Assembly: GCA_031269205.1 (NCBI GenBank)
Contig: JAISZM010000004.1
Coordinates: 1 to 18,554, forward strand
Source: Eubacteriales Family XIII. Incertae Sedis bacterium
Lineage (GTDB): Bacteria; Bacillota; Clostridia; Peptostreptococcales; Anaerovoracaceae
Direction of reading: 5' to 3'
DNA: 18,554 bases
Position numbers and translations under genes: made by a program. How positions within the stretch are numbered: position 1 is the stretch's first letter; the number at the start of each line of letters is the position of its first letter. The notes under the pieces were generated by a model that saw only the letters and a program-made list of their open reading frames with translations, did not search any database and was not told the DNA's origin. This document shows positions 1 through 6,669 of the stretch, piece by piece.

Positions 1-180
1 GTCACGGTATGCAAAAACTCGTTCGCCGTCGCCTTTGACGAGGACAAGGCCAAAGATGTGCTCGGGGAAGACGAGGTGAAGATACTCGTGAACCTGCACG
101 ACGGCATGGCCGAGGCCGAAGCCTACGGCTGCGACCTGACCTACGGGTACGTAAAGATCAATGGCATGTACCGGACGTGA
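1..180 (+). CDS. argJ: Glutamate N-acetyltransferase / amino-acid acetyltransferase ArgJ, C-terminal end (partial)
   Basis: Open from the first base of the window to a TGA at 178-180, giving the last 59 residues. The ending, with a cysteine-containing motif GCDLTYGYVKINGMYRT, matches the conserved C-terminus of the ArgJ family, whose members usually end in a similar YVKIN-x-x-YRT. ArgJ transfers the acetyl group between N-acetylornithine and glutamate in the cyclic ornithine/arginine route; some members also use acetyl-CoA. The preceding sequence, including the self-cleavage site, lies outside the window. argB follows 67 bases downstream and then argD, so this is an arginine biosynthesis cluster. 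Identification rests on the tail motif plus the neighbours, and I am fairly sure of it. Confidence 0.88.
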   Translation, partial: VTVCKNSFAVAFDEDKAKDVLGEDEVKILVNLHDGMAEAEAYGCDLTYGYVKINGMYRT

Positions 181-247
181 GTTTGCCATGCCCGCCACGC
201 CGTCCGCTCCGCGCGGACAGAAGATGAAAGGTGAAACGGTGACAACC

Positions 248-1099
248 ATGGACGAAGTAAAAAAAAGAGCTGACGTACTCGCCGAAGCGCTGCCCTACAT
301 ACAGAAATACGACGACAAAATCGTAGTCGTGAAATACGGCGGCGCGGCCATGCTGACGGAAGGCGCGCGTGATTCGGTCATGCGCGACATAGTCCTGTTG
401 AACCAGATCGGCGTGCGCATCGTCCTCGTTCACGGAGGCGGACCCGAGATATCAGACACGCTGAAACAGTTGGGGAAGGAGACGCGTTTCATCGACGGTC
501 TCAGGTACACGGACGCCGAGACCGCGGAGATAGCCTGCATGGTGCTCGCGGGGAAGGTCAACAAATCGCTCGTTTCGCTCATACACAAGGCGAAGGGCAG
601 GGCGATCGGTCTTTGCGGCGTGGACGACGCGATGCTTCGCGTGAAAAAGACGGACAAGGCCGACCTCGGCTTCGTCGGCGACATCGTGGCCGTCAATGTG
701 AACGCGGTTAGGAGCGCGCTGGACGGCGGACTCATCCCGGTCATAGCGACGGTCGGCGTCGATGAGAACGGTCAGGTCTACAACATCAACGCGGACACGG
801 CCGCGGCCGAGGTGGCCGCGGCTCTTGGCGCGGAAGCCCTCATCATGATGACCGACGTGCGCGGCCTGCTCCGTGACAAGGACGACCCGGACAGCCTCAT
901 CCCCGAGATAAGCGCCGACGACATCCCCGGCCTCGTGGCGAGCGGTGTCATATCCGGAGGAATGCTGCCGAAAGTCGACGGACTCAGGGCAGCCATCGCC
1001 CACGGCCTGAAGGAGGCCGTCGTCATCGACGGCCGTGTTCCGCACGCTATACTGCTCGAACTCCTCTCAGACAGCGGCTTCGGCACGTTGATAAAATAA
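248..1099 (+). CDS. argB: Acetylglutamate kinase ArgB
   Basis: Phosphorylates N-acetyl-L-glutamate with ATP, the second step of the acetylated ornithine/arginine pathway, in the cytoplasm. From the ATG at 248 the protein has 283 residues, close to the usual size of the amino acid kinase family enzyme. Visible motifs are the N-terminal phosphate-binding VVVKYGG (lysine 29), LVHGGGPEIS (around 61-70) for substrate binding, INADTAAAEVAAALGAE for the acetylglutamate/ATP region, the MTDVRGL segment, and GGMLPKVDGL near the C-terminus. Start choice: the frame is open back to 161, overlapping argJ. ATG 248 has a GGTGA element at 238-242 five bases upstream and gives the normal N-terminus; GTG 239 (with AGGTGA upstream) and ATG 224 are alternatives. 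No clear N-terminal extension of the kind linked to arginine feedback inhibition is seen. Confidence 0.95.
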   Translation: MDEVKKRADVLAEALPYIQKYDDKIVVVKYGGAAMLTEGARDSVMRDIVLLNQIGVRIVLVHGGGPEISDTLKQLGKETRFIDGLRYTDAETAEIACMVLAGKVNKSLVSLIHKAKGRAIGLCGVDDAMLRVKKTDKADLGFVGDIVAVNVNAVRSALDGGLIPVIATVGVDENGQVYNINADTAAAEVAAALGAEALIMMTDVRGLLRDKDDPDSLIPEISADDIPGLVASGVISGGMLPKVDGLRAAIAHGLKEAVVIDGRVPHAILLELLSDSGFGTLIK

Positions 1100-1123
1100 C
1101 GGCAAAAGCGATGTTACTTTATA

Positions 1124-1129
1124 TATAAT
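1124..1129 (+). promoter_or_regulatory. Possible -10 element upstream of argD
   Basis: The argB-argD gap (130 bases) contains an AT-rich island with a perfect TATAAT at 1124-1129. No good -35 sequence lies 16-18 bases upstream (GGCAAA or similar), so a separate argD promoter is only possible. I see no convincing ARG box and no terminator in the gap. Confidence 0.25.
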
Positions 1130-1229
1130 TAAAACAGTTGTAGTAATATAGATGATGGTTGGATAGAGCGTTGGGCGTTGTGGATGGCGACGAGTGTATC
1201 GCGGAAGGGCAAACGAGAGGCTGGCAAAG

Positions 1230-2414
1230 GTGAATTCGGAACAGATCAAACAGCAGGAGAACGCGTACCTCGCGAACACTTACTCGCGTTACGACGTCGT
1301 CGTCGTGAGTGGCAAAGGCGTCAGAGCGAAGGGCGCCGATGGCAGGGAGTACCTGGACTTTACATCGGGCATAGGCGTCAACTCGCTCGGCTACTGCGAC
1401 CCCGGATGGGTCAGGGCCGTCTCTGAGCAGGTCGCCCTGATACAGCATACGTCGAACCTGTTCTACACAGAGCCGTGTACAAAGGCCGCGCGACGCATGA
1501 TAGAGCTGACGGGGCTGAACAACATGTTCTTCGGCAACTCAGGCGCCGAGGCAAACGAGGGCGCGATCAAAGCCGCGCGCAAATACAGCCATCGGAAATA
1601 CGGTGAGAGCAGATCCGAGATAGTGACGCTCGAAGGATCTTTTCACGGCAGGACGATGGCTACGATAACAGCCACAGGGCAGGACGCCTTTCACAAAGAT
1701 TACGATCCGTTCCTGCAGGGCTTTTCCTACGCGAAGATGAACGACATAGCCGACCTGAAGGCCAAGATCACCGGACGCACCTGCGCGATCATGGTCGAGT
1801 TTGTCCAGGGTGAAGGTGGCGTCAACCCACTGGATCCCGAGTACGTAAAGGAGATGGCTGCCATCTGCGCCGAGAATGACATCCTGCTCATAGCGGATGA
1901 AGTTCAGTCCGGCATCGGGCGCACGGGCAGATTCATGTCGTACGAATACTACGGGGTCACGCCCGACATCGTCACCGTCGCGAAGGGCATCGGCGGTGGC
2001 CTGCCCATAGGCGCGATAGTCTTCGGTGAAAAGACGAAGGACACCTTTGAACCCGGCGACCACGGCTCGACCTACGGAGGCAACCCCGTCGCTTGCGCGG
2101 GCGCCGACTACGTGCTCTCGCGCATGGACGAAGACTTCCTCGCGAACGTGCGCGAGGTCGGCGAACATTTCCGCGAGCGCCTGCTGCGGACGCCCGGCGT
2201 AGCTGGCGTCACCGGTGTCGGACTCATGATAGGCGTCGAACTCACGGACAAGAAGGCGGCCGATGTGGTGAAAACGTGCGTCGAAAATGGGCTGTTTCTG
2301 CTCACCGCTAAAGACAAACTGAGACTGCTTCCGCCGCTCATCATCACGAAGGAAGAAGCCGACGAAGGCATAGACATCATAGCCGCCGCGCTTGACAAGA
2401 AACACGCCGTATGA
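1230..2414 (+). CDS. argD: Acetylornithine aminotransferase ArgD
   Basis: PLP-dependent class III aminotransferase converting N-acetylglutamate semialdehyde to N-acetylornithine with glutamate as donor; fourth step of the pathway shared with argJ and argB. The GTG at 1230 gives 394 residues, the usual length, with GAGAGG at 1215-1220 nine bases upstream. An earlier in-frame GTG at 1194 would add 12 residues unlike the family N-terminus. Motifs in order: FFGNSGAEANEGAIKAARKY for cofactor phosphate, SFHGRTMATITATGQ, LIADEVQSGIGRTG with the PLP-contacting aspartate, TVAKGIGGGLPIGA with the Schiff-base lysine at about residue 252, and HGSTYGGNPVACAG. Close relatives act on succinylornithine, GABA or ornithine, but the arg neighbours support ArgD. 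A -35-like TTGACA of the next gene's promoter lies within its last codons. Confidence 0.95.
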   Translation: MNSEQIKQQENAYLANTYSRYDVVVVSGKGVRAKGADGREYLDFTSGIGVNSLGYCDPGWVRAVSEQVALIQHTSNLFYTEPCTKAARRMIELTGLNNMFFGNSGAEANEGAIKAARKYSHRKYGESRSEIVTLEGSFHGRTMATITATGQDAFHKDYDPFLQGFSYAKMNDIADLKAKITGRTCAIMVEFVQGEGGVNPLDPEYVKEMAAICAENDILLIADEVQSGIGRTGRFMSYEYYGVTPDIVTVAKGIGGGLPIGAIVFGEKTKDTFEPGDHGSTYGGNPVACAGADYVLSRMDEDFLANVREVGEHFRERLLRTPGVAGVTGVGLMIGVELTDKKAADVVKTCVENGLFLLTAKDKLRLLPPLIITKEEADEGIDIIAAALDKKHAV

Positions 2415-2420
2415 TAAAAC
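2392..2420 (+). promoter_or_regulatory. Predicted sigma-A promoter of the amino acid ABC transporter operon
   Basis: A perfect -35 TTGACA at 2392-2397, inside the end of argD, is followed 17 bases later by TAAAAC at 2415-2420. The same -10 hexamer and spacing occur before the acyl-CoA dehydrogenase operon. Downstream lies a very AT-rich stretch to about 2445 with partial dyad symmetry (CATATAT... ATATATG) that could be an operator or part of the promoter. The start site would be near 2427, giving a leader of about 85 bases. Confidence 0.45.
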
Positions 2421-2497
2421 ATATATAACATATATTATATATATGAAACAAGGACGCGTTAATTGAAAGGAGAGATTATGTTAATTGGAAGGATAGG

Positions 2498-2504
2498 AAA
2501 GGAG
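2498..2504 (+). promoter_or_regulatory. Ribosome binding site deciding the lipoprotein start
   Basis: AAAGGAG six bases before ATG 2511. A second AAAGGAG at 2466-2472 sits five bases before an in-frame ATG at 2478. The downstream pair is preferred because it gives a normal lipoprotein signal peptide. Confidence 0.6.
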
Positions 2505-2510
2505 ACACTC

Positions 2511-3437
2511 ATGAAAAACAGGATTCATCTCGCTGCGGCGCTGGCATTGGTCTTTGCGCTGGTATTCATCATGTCCGCTTGCGGCGGCGATAGCGCCCCC
2601 TCCGAAGATACGTCCGCCGAGGGTGCGGTTACGGAGGATACCTCCGGGGAAGAAACACCAGCGGAAGATCAGGTCGACGCTGCGGACGGCGCCGATCTTC
2701 AGACCGTGACTCCGGGCAAATTGACGATAGCGACGGGCGACCCGGCGTGGGCGCCGTGGGTAATCGACGACGATCCCGCGTCCGGTGAGGGTTATGAATC
2801 GGCGGTGGCGTACAAAGTCGCCGAGTATCTTGGCTTTGCGCCGGAAGATGTCGTCTGGATCCGCAGCGATTTCGATGCCGCGATACAGCCCGGGCCGAAG
2901 GATTTCGATTTCAACCTGCAGCAGTATTCGATTACGGAAGAGCGCAGAGAGGTCGTCGATTTCTCATCGCCTTACTACAAAGAGCCGCTTGTCATCATCA
3001 CAAAGAAGGACAATCCCTTCGCCGAGGCGACTTCACTCGCGGAGCTGAAAGGCGCGGTCTTTGGCGCGGCTTCGGGTGATATAGCGACGCAGTTCACCGA
3101 AGAAAAAATCGGACCCGACAAGGAGGTGCAGTTATTCGAAAACCTCTCCGACGTCTTTGCCTCCCTCAACAGTGGACAGATAGACGCGACGATAGTCGGC
3201 CTGTTGACCGGCGACTACGTCATAAACGTCGAAGGAGATCAGGTTGAAGACGGCGTCATTCTGGGATCGGTCGAAGGCAGCGAGGACGCGACGGGAGGTC
3301 TCGGACTTCTGCTCCAGAAAGACAGCCCTCTGACGCTCAAGGTTACCGAGGCTGTTGACGCGCTTCACGCCGACGGCACGCTTGACGAACTCAAGGGCAA
3401 CTGGCTCAGTTCTCTTGACGTTCCCGTTTTGAAGTAG
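2511..3437 (+). CDS. Polar amino acid ABC transporter, substrate-binding lipoprotein
   Basis: Extracellular solute-binding protein (SBP_bac_3 family) of a polar amino acid importer, anchored by lipid to the outer face of the membrane. From ATG 2511 it has 308 residues. It begins with a short basic stretch and a hydrophobic segment ending in the lipobox FIMSAC, with the lipidated cysteine at residue 24. Residues about 25-60 are a flexible Asp/Glu/Ser/Thr-rich linker. The binding domain follows, with GYESAVAYKVAEYLG, DFDFNLQQYSITEERREVVDFS and PYYKEPL, which correspond to the family's ligand-binding lobe-one region. Permease and ATPase follow in the same direction, 34 bases after its stop. An in-frame ATG at 2478 would add 11 residues before the signal peptide. 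Its position after argJBD suggests a basic amino acid ligand, but residues do not settle specificity. Confidence 0.92.
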   Translation: MKNRIHLAAALALVFALVFIMSACGGDSAPSEDTSAEGAVTEDTSGEETPAEDQVDAADGADLQTVTPGKLTIATGDPAWAPWVIDDDPASGEGYESAVAYKVAEYLGFAPEDVVWIRSDFDAAIQPGPKDFDFNLQQYSITEERREVVDFSSPYYKEPLVIITKKDNPFAEATSLAELKGAVFGAASGDIATQFTEEKIGPDKEVQLFENLSDVFASLNSGQIDATIVGLLTGDYVINVEGDQVEDGVILGSVEGSEDATGGLGLLLQKDSPLTLKVTEAVDALHADGTLDELKGNWLSSLDVPVLK

Positions 3438-3471
3438 AGTCAAGCCAGCTGTAGCAGACGCAGGAGCATAT

Positions 3472-4335
3472 ATGCGTTCCGTGATTTTCCACGATGAAAA
3501 CATAAGTGACGTCGAACTGGACCGGCGCGCCTTTCGGCGTAAGCAGACGCTCCGGTCCGGATTTATCTCCTGTACCAGTTTTGCCGTATTTGCCCTTGTC
3601 ATCTGGTATGTGCTCGCTCATTCGGAAGGTTGGGCGCTCGTACAGAAGGCGTATTTCAATCCGGAGAGTTTTATCGAGTCCCTGCCCAAGGTCTGGCACG
3701 GTCTCTTGCTCAACATCCGGATACTCTGCTTTGCGGTCGTAGGAGTCGGTGTCATAGCGACGCTTATAGCCATAGTGAGGACGACGCGCTCTCCGGTGCT
3801 GTTCCCGCTTCGCGCCGCCGCGACTTTTTACACGAGCATATTCCGCGGATTGCCGCTCATCATCGTACTCTATCTCATCGGGTTCGGGATTCCGGCCCTC
3901 GGGCTGTTCGGGCGTATCTCCGCCGAAGTTCTTGGGGCGGTTTCGATCACGATGGTCTATTCGGCGTATGTGGCTGAGGTGATTCGGGCGGGCATAGAGG
4001 CGGTGCATCCATCGCAGCGCATGGCCGCCAGATCGCTTGGGTTCAGTCACGCGCGCACGATGCGTACCATCGTCCTCCCCCAGGCGATCCGCAAAGTCAT
4101 CCCCGCGCTCATGAACGATTTTGTCGCCATGCAGAAGGATGTCGGGCTCGTCTCCATCCTTGGCGCGATCGACGCGGTGCGCGAAGCGCAAAAGGTCAAT
4201 GCCGTCACGTTCAACTACACACCGTACGTCACGGCGGGGGTACTCTTCATCCTCATGAGCTTCCCGTTTATTTTACTGACCGATTATTATTCGAGAAAAA
4301 TGCGCTCGCGTGAACAGAACGAGGGCGCCGTATGA
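3472..4335 (+). CDS. Polar amino acid ABC transporter, permease
   Basis: Integral membrane subunit of the His/Glu/Gln/Arg/opine permease family, 287 residues, forming the channel for the amino acid delivered by the lipoprotein encoded just upstream. A hydrophilic, charged N-terminus of about 30 residues precedes several hydrophobic helices (roughly 33-50, 76-102, 117-140, 150-170 and 255-272). The cytoplasmic EAA loop that contacts the ATPase is clear: EVIRAGIEAVHPSQRMAARS followed by LGFSHARTMRTIVLPQAIRK. CAGGAG at 3461-3466 lies five bases before ATG 3472. The gene overlaps the ATPase gene by four bases (ATGA), a sign of translational coupling. Only one permease gene is present, so a homodimer is expected. 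The N-terminal region before the first membrane helix is longer than in many relatives. Confidence 0.92.
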   Translation: MRSVIFHDENISDVELDRRAFRRKQTLRSGFISCTSFAVFALVIWYVLAHSEGWALVQKAYFNPESFIESLPKVWHGLLLNIRILCFAVVGVGVIATLIAIVRTTRSPVLFPLRAAATFYTSIFRGLPLIIVLYLIGFGIPALGLFGRISAEVLGAVSITMVYSAYVAEVIRAGIEAVHPSQRMAARSLGFSHARTMRTIVLPQAIRKVIPALMNDFVAMQKDVGLVSILGAIDAVREAQKVNAVTFNYTPYVTAGVLFILMSFPFILLTDYYSRKMRSREQNEGAV

Positions 4336-5087
4336 ACGGAATGGCGAAAAGCGTTCCGGTGCTGCGGCTCAGCAATATAAAAAAGCGCTTCGGCGCGCAC
4401 GAAGTGTTGAAAGGCGTCAGTCTCGAGGTGGGGGAACATGAAGTCGTCGTGATGATCGGCGCCTCCGGATCCGGCAAGTCCACGCTCATCCGCACGATCA
4501 ACCTTCTCGAGCACATCGACGACGGGCAAATCTTTCTCTGCGGCGAGGACATATCGAATCCGCGTGTTGACGAAGACTTGACGCGCGCCAAGATAGGGAT
4601 CGTCTTTCAACAGTTCAATCTTTTCCCGCATAAGACGGTCCTTGAGAACGTATCAATCGCGAATCGTATCGTCCGCGGCATGTCCCGGGAAGAAGCCGAA
4701 CGAATCGGGCTTGATCTGCTTGACCGCATCGGAGTGGCGGACAAGGCGCGCAAATACCCGGATCAACTGTCGGGCGGGCAACAGCAACGCGTGGCCATAG
4801 TTCGAGCGATTGCGGGGAATCCCATCCTTCTGTTGCTCGACGAGATCACGAGCGCGCTCGACCCGCAGCTTGTCGGCGAAGTCCTGGACCTCGTGCGGGA
4901 ACTCAAGACCGCGGGCCAGGCCATCCTCATGGCTACGCATGAGATGGACTTCGCGCGACGCGTCGCCGATCGCATCGTCTTTCTGCATGAAGGGCAAATC
5001 GTCGAAGACGGTTCGCCCGAACAGATATTTGAAGATCCGCACAACGATGCGACGCGGGAATTCCTTTCGAGGATCTACCGCGCCTGA
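4332..5087 (+). CDS. Polar amino acid ABC transporter, ATP-binding protein
   Basis: Cytoplasmic ATPase that powers the importer, 251 residues, the normal length for the GlnQ/ArtP/HisP group. Visible motifs: Walker A GASGSGKST (43-51), Q-loop VFQQFNLFP (about 91-99), ABC signature LSGGQQQR (146-153), Walker B ILLLLDE (165-171), D-loop SALDP, and the switch histidine in ATHEM (203). Just after Walker B the sequence reads DEIT where most relatives have DEPT; the catalytic glutamate is intact, so activity is expected. The ATG at 4332 overlaps the permease stop by four bases; ATG 4341 is an in-frame alternative. It is the last gene of the transporter operon. I see no clear terminator after it. Confidence 0.95.
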   Translation: MNGMAKSVPVLRLSNIKKRFGAHEVLKGVSLEVGEHEVVVMIGASGSGKSTLIRTINLLEHIDDGQIFLCGEDISNPRVDEDLTRAKIGIVFQQFNLFPHKTVLENVSIANRIVRGMSREEAERIGLDLLDRIGVADKARKYPDQLSGGQQQRVAIVRAIAGNPILLLLDEITSALDPQLVGEVLDLVRELKTAGQAILMATHEMDFARRVADRIVFLHEGQIVEDGSPEQIFEDPHNDATREFLSRIYRA

Positions 5088-5116
5088 CGACCTGACGTCT
5101 CACGACAAGAGGGGTA

Positions 5117-5218
5117 ATGGTGAAAAAGATGAGAGGAATTTGCGGAGCGATAGCGTTTGTCATGGCGTTTATTGTCATGTGCGGCGCAGCCCCGGTATAC
5201 GCTGACGCGTTGCGGTAG
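5117..5218 (+). pseudogene. Truncated secreted protein: signal peptide only
   Basis: A 33-codon reading frame (ATG 5117, or GTG 5120 with AGAGGGG five bases upstream). It encodes a nearly complete Sec signal peptide: basic start VKKMR, hydrophobic core AIAFVMAFIVM, and a signal-peptidase-like site PVYA before DALR, then TAG at 5216-5218. A signal peptide with no mature protein behind it is best read as the 5' remnant of a secreted protein gene. The break lies 13 bases before the minus-strand DUF2442 gene, so the rest may have been replaced or displaced by that cluster. It follows the transporter ATPase by 29 bases in the same direction. A genuine exported micropeptide is the alternative reading. 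Confidence 0.5.
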
Positions 5219-5230
5219 TCTCTGTGCTTG

Positions 5231-5524
5231 TCAGGATGCCGCATCAAGCGGGTCGGCGACCGCGGGAGCTTTTGCGATAGTGTACGGGTCGATATCTATA
5301 CAGTCCCACTCATCGCGCCTGCCTGAAATATCCCATGCCGCCGTATTGTTCATGACGGTAGCCGTCGCTTTGAACACGTTGATGTCCGCGAGCGGCGCAA
5401 AGACCCCGCCCTTTTCGATCAGAGGTCTGACATCGTATTTACGCACGGATCCGTCGTTCATATACGCATATATTATGTAATCATCGGTTGGCAATACTTG
5501 CAGTATCTCAGGATACAATTCCAT
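5231..5524 (-). CDS. DUF2442 domain protein
   Basis: A 97-residue protein read leftward from ATG 5524-5522, with AAAGGAT about seven bases upstream on its strand. The N-terminal part, with PEILQVLPTDDYIIYAYMND and GSVRKYDVRPLIEKGGVFAP, and the later WDCIDIDPYTI resemble small DUF2442 proteins. That family has no established biochemical function as far as I know. DUF2442 genes commonly lie beside DUF4160 genes, and the sequence just upstream on the same strand (5539-5631) encodes the tail of a DUF4160-like protein, which supports the call. A toxin-antitoxin-like role has been suggested for such pairs but cannot be shown here. It converges on the truncated signal-peptide gene. Confidence 0.75.
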   Translation of the reverse strand: MELYPEILQVLPTDDYIIYAYMNDGSVRKYDVRPLIEKGGVFAPLADINVFKATATVMNNTAAWDISGRRDEWDCIDIDPYTIAKAPAVADPLDAAS

Positions 5525-5538
5525 CGTTCGCTATCCTT

Positions 5539-5631
5539 TCAACTCAACGGATCAATTCTGTTGAGTCGCTTATTCTCTTTCGCAAGTTCCCAGTTCCGCA
5601 TCAGCTCAGTAGGATTATAGAGAGTATCGTT
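5539..5631 (-). pseudogene. Remnant of a DUF4160 domain protein gene
   Basis: On the minus strand a frame opens after an in-frame TGA (5634-5632) and runs about 30 codons to TGA 5541-5539, 14 bases before DUF2442. It ends ELMR then NWELAKENKRLNRIDPLS, which resembles the usual C-terminus of DUF4160 proteins. The rest of the family, including the PPHFHA-type motif near the N-terminus, is absent. The space upstream is taken by the end of the Uma2 gene at 5659, so the gene looks truncated at its 5' side rather than frameshifted. Recognition rests on the tail and on the usual DUF4160-DUF2442 gene order. Confidence 0.55.
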
Positions 5632-5658
5632 TCAATTATCAAGATGTTTGACCGTTCT

Positions 5659-6222
5659 CTACGCGTCCGCGAAGATTTCGGCGAGGGGGATCGTGAGTCC
5701 GGGCAGGAGATTCGACGCGATGGCGTCGGTTTCCCGATAGACCTTCACCGATTCATCGCCCTCGCTTTTGATCGTGTACGTCCTGACGGTACGGGCTTCG
5801 GGATTCACGATCCAACATTCCCTGACGCCCGAACTCAGGTATTTGTCGAGTTTGACGCCGCTGTCATACCGCTCGCTCGACGGCGAGAGGACTTCTATGG
5901 CGATATCGGGCGCCCCGTTGATGGCGCTGTCCCCGACCTTGCTTTCGTCGCATACGACTATCACGTCGGGCTGCAGCACCGTGTCGTCCTCCGCGTCGGC
6001 GTTGAGCCGCACGTCGATGGGGGATATGAAAGCTTGGCATGGCTTGCCCTTCAAGAAACTTCGGAATATAGCGTATAAGCCTCCGACGATCTCCTGATGC
6101 CTGACGCTCGGCGCGGGCGACATCAGATAGGGAACACCATCAATCAACTCATAGCGCTCGTCGGTATCCCACCCCGCGTAATCCGCGTACGTGAAGTATT
6201 CATCTCTTAAAACCGCTTCCAT
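5659..6222 (-). CDS. Uma2 family PD-(D/E)XK nuclease-like protein
   Basis: 187 residues read leftward from ATG 6222-6220. Uma2 (formerly DUF820) proteins have a restriction-endonuclease-like fold; their true substrates and roles are poorly known. Seen here: YADYAGWDTDERYELIDGVP at the N-terminus, MSPAPSVRHQEI, QPDVIVVCD with the predicted metal-binding aspartate (about residue 86), PDIAIEVLSPSS with the predicted catalytic glutamate (about 110), KLDKYLSSGVRECWIVNP with the following lysines, and a typical ending LPGLTIPLAEIF. All core residues appear intact. The frame is open upstream to 6300, but that stretch is unlike the family and includes a short DNA repeat, so the start MEAVLRDEYF is preferred; its ribosome site (AGAGG directly upstream) is poorly spaced. 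It lies with the DUF4160 remnant and DUF2442. Confidence 0.85.
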   Translation of the reverse strand: MEAVLRDEYFTYADYAGWDTDERYELIDGVPYLMSPAPSVRHQEIVGGLYAIFRSFLKGKPCQAFISPIDVRLNADAEDDTVLQPDVIVVCDESKVGDSAINGAPDIAIEVLSPSSERYDSGVKLDKYLSSGVRECWIVNPEARTVRTYTIKSEGDESVKVYRETDAIASNLLPGLTIPLAEIFADA

Positions 6223-6263
6223 GCCTCTGATTGTACAACAGACAAAGCCCGCGTTCAAGAGGC

Positions 6264-6284
6264 GAATGAGACGAATGAGACGAA
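6264..6284. repeat. Short tandem repeat, 9-base unit
   Basis: GAATGAGAC occurs twice in direct succession (6264-6272 and 6273-6281), followed by a partial third copy GAAC. It lies just upstream of the Uma2 start. Function unknown; it may reflect slippage. Confidence 0.6.
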
Positions 6285-6344
6285 CCCTCTGAATTGTCAC
6301 GGATATTGGCGCGGTGCCAAAAAATGCAGAGAGGACGATTTTTC

Positions 6345-6373
6345 TTTACAATCGGTAACGCGAATGATATATT
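6345..6373 (+). promoter_or_regulatory. Predicted sigma-A promoter for the surface protein gene
   Basis: TTTACA at 6345-6350 and TATATT at 6368-6373 with exactly 17 bases between them, each one mismatch from consensus. Transcription would start near 6380, giving a leader of about 345 bases before ATG 6725. An inverted repeat overlaps the promoter: ATCGGTA at 6351-6357 and TACCGAT at 6391-6397, with GTAACG (6355-6360) and CGTTAC (6376-6381) nested inside. This could be an operator or a 5' hairpin. Confidence 0.5.
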
Positions 6374-6476
6374 ATCGTTACACGTTGCCGTACCGATAAA
6401 ACCAATGAATGCGGATAATTTAGGGGAGGAATACGCCTGAGTCCATCAGCCGGCTTCCCTGAGTAGGCGGCAATCG

Positions 6477-6508
6477 TGCAAAGTCACGAAAGGGAACGGG
6501 GACTTGCA
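6477..6508 (+). other. Hairpin in the leader
   Basis: TGCA(A)AGTC at 6477-6485 can pair with GACTTGCA at 6501-6508: eight base pairs with one bulged A, with a G-rich loop. An alternative small hairpin CGTG-CAAAGT-CACG overlaps the left arm, so two conformations are mutually exclusive. Confidence 0.4.
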
Positions 6509-6630
6509 TGAACAGAGCAGAGTGGAATAATATGTCAGGGGGGGGGGTAAAAATTACAAGGTGATCTGTCCGGCCTCCCGAAACATCCCACGGATCTCCA
6601 AAGATAAAGCGATAACGATATATTTTCACG

Positions 6631-6669
6631 AACAGCCTATCGGCACTATGAGCGCCCGGGCTGTTTTTT
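6631..6669 (+). terminator. Intrinsic terminator-like hairpin within the leader
   Basis: AACAGCC (6631-6637) pairs perfectly with GGCTGTT (6659-6665), with extra CGG/CCG pairing inside, and the right arm runs into six T (6664-6669). No plus-strand gene ends upstream, since the neighbouring Uma2 gene runs the other way. Its natural reading is therefore a conditional terminator (attenuator) 55 bases before the surface protein start. Confidence 0.5.

Noticed and set aside
1539..2405. Long minus-strand open frame (288 codons) opposite argD
   Set aside because: It is the GC-skewed shadow of argD: the argD frame has all family motifs, while this translation resembles nothing and has no ribosome site.
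5488..6078. Plus-strand frame of 196 codons opposite Uma2
   Set aside because: Uma2 on the minus strand has the full family motif set; the opposite frame has none.
6398..6520. Known riboswitch (c-di-AMP ydaO type because of TCAGCC...GTAGGCGGCAA, or c-di-GMP type because of GCAAAG)
   Set aside because: Only short pieces resemble those consensus sequences, and the other required conserved segments and their order are missing.
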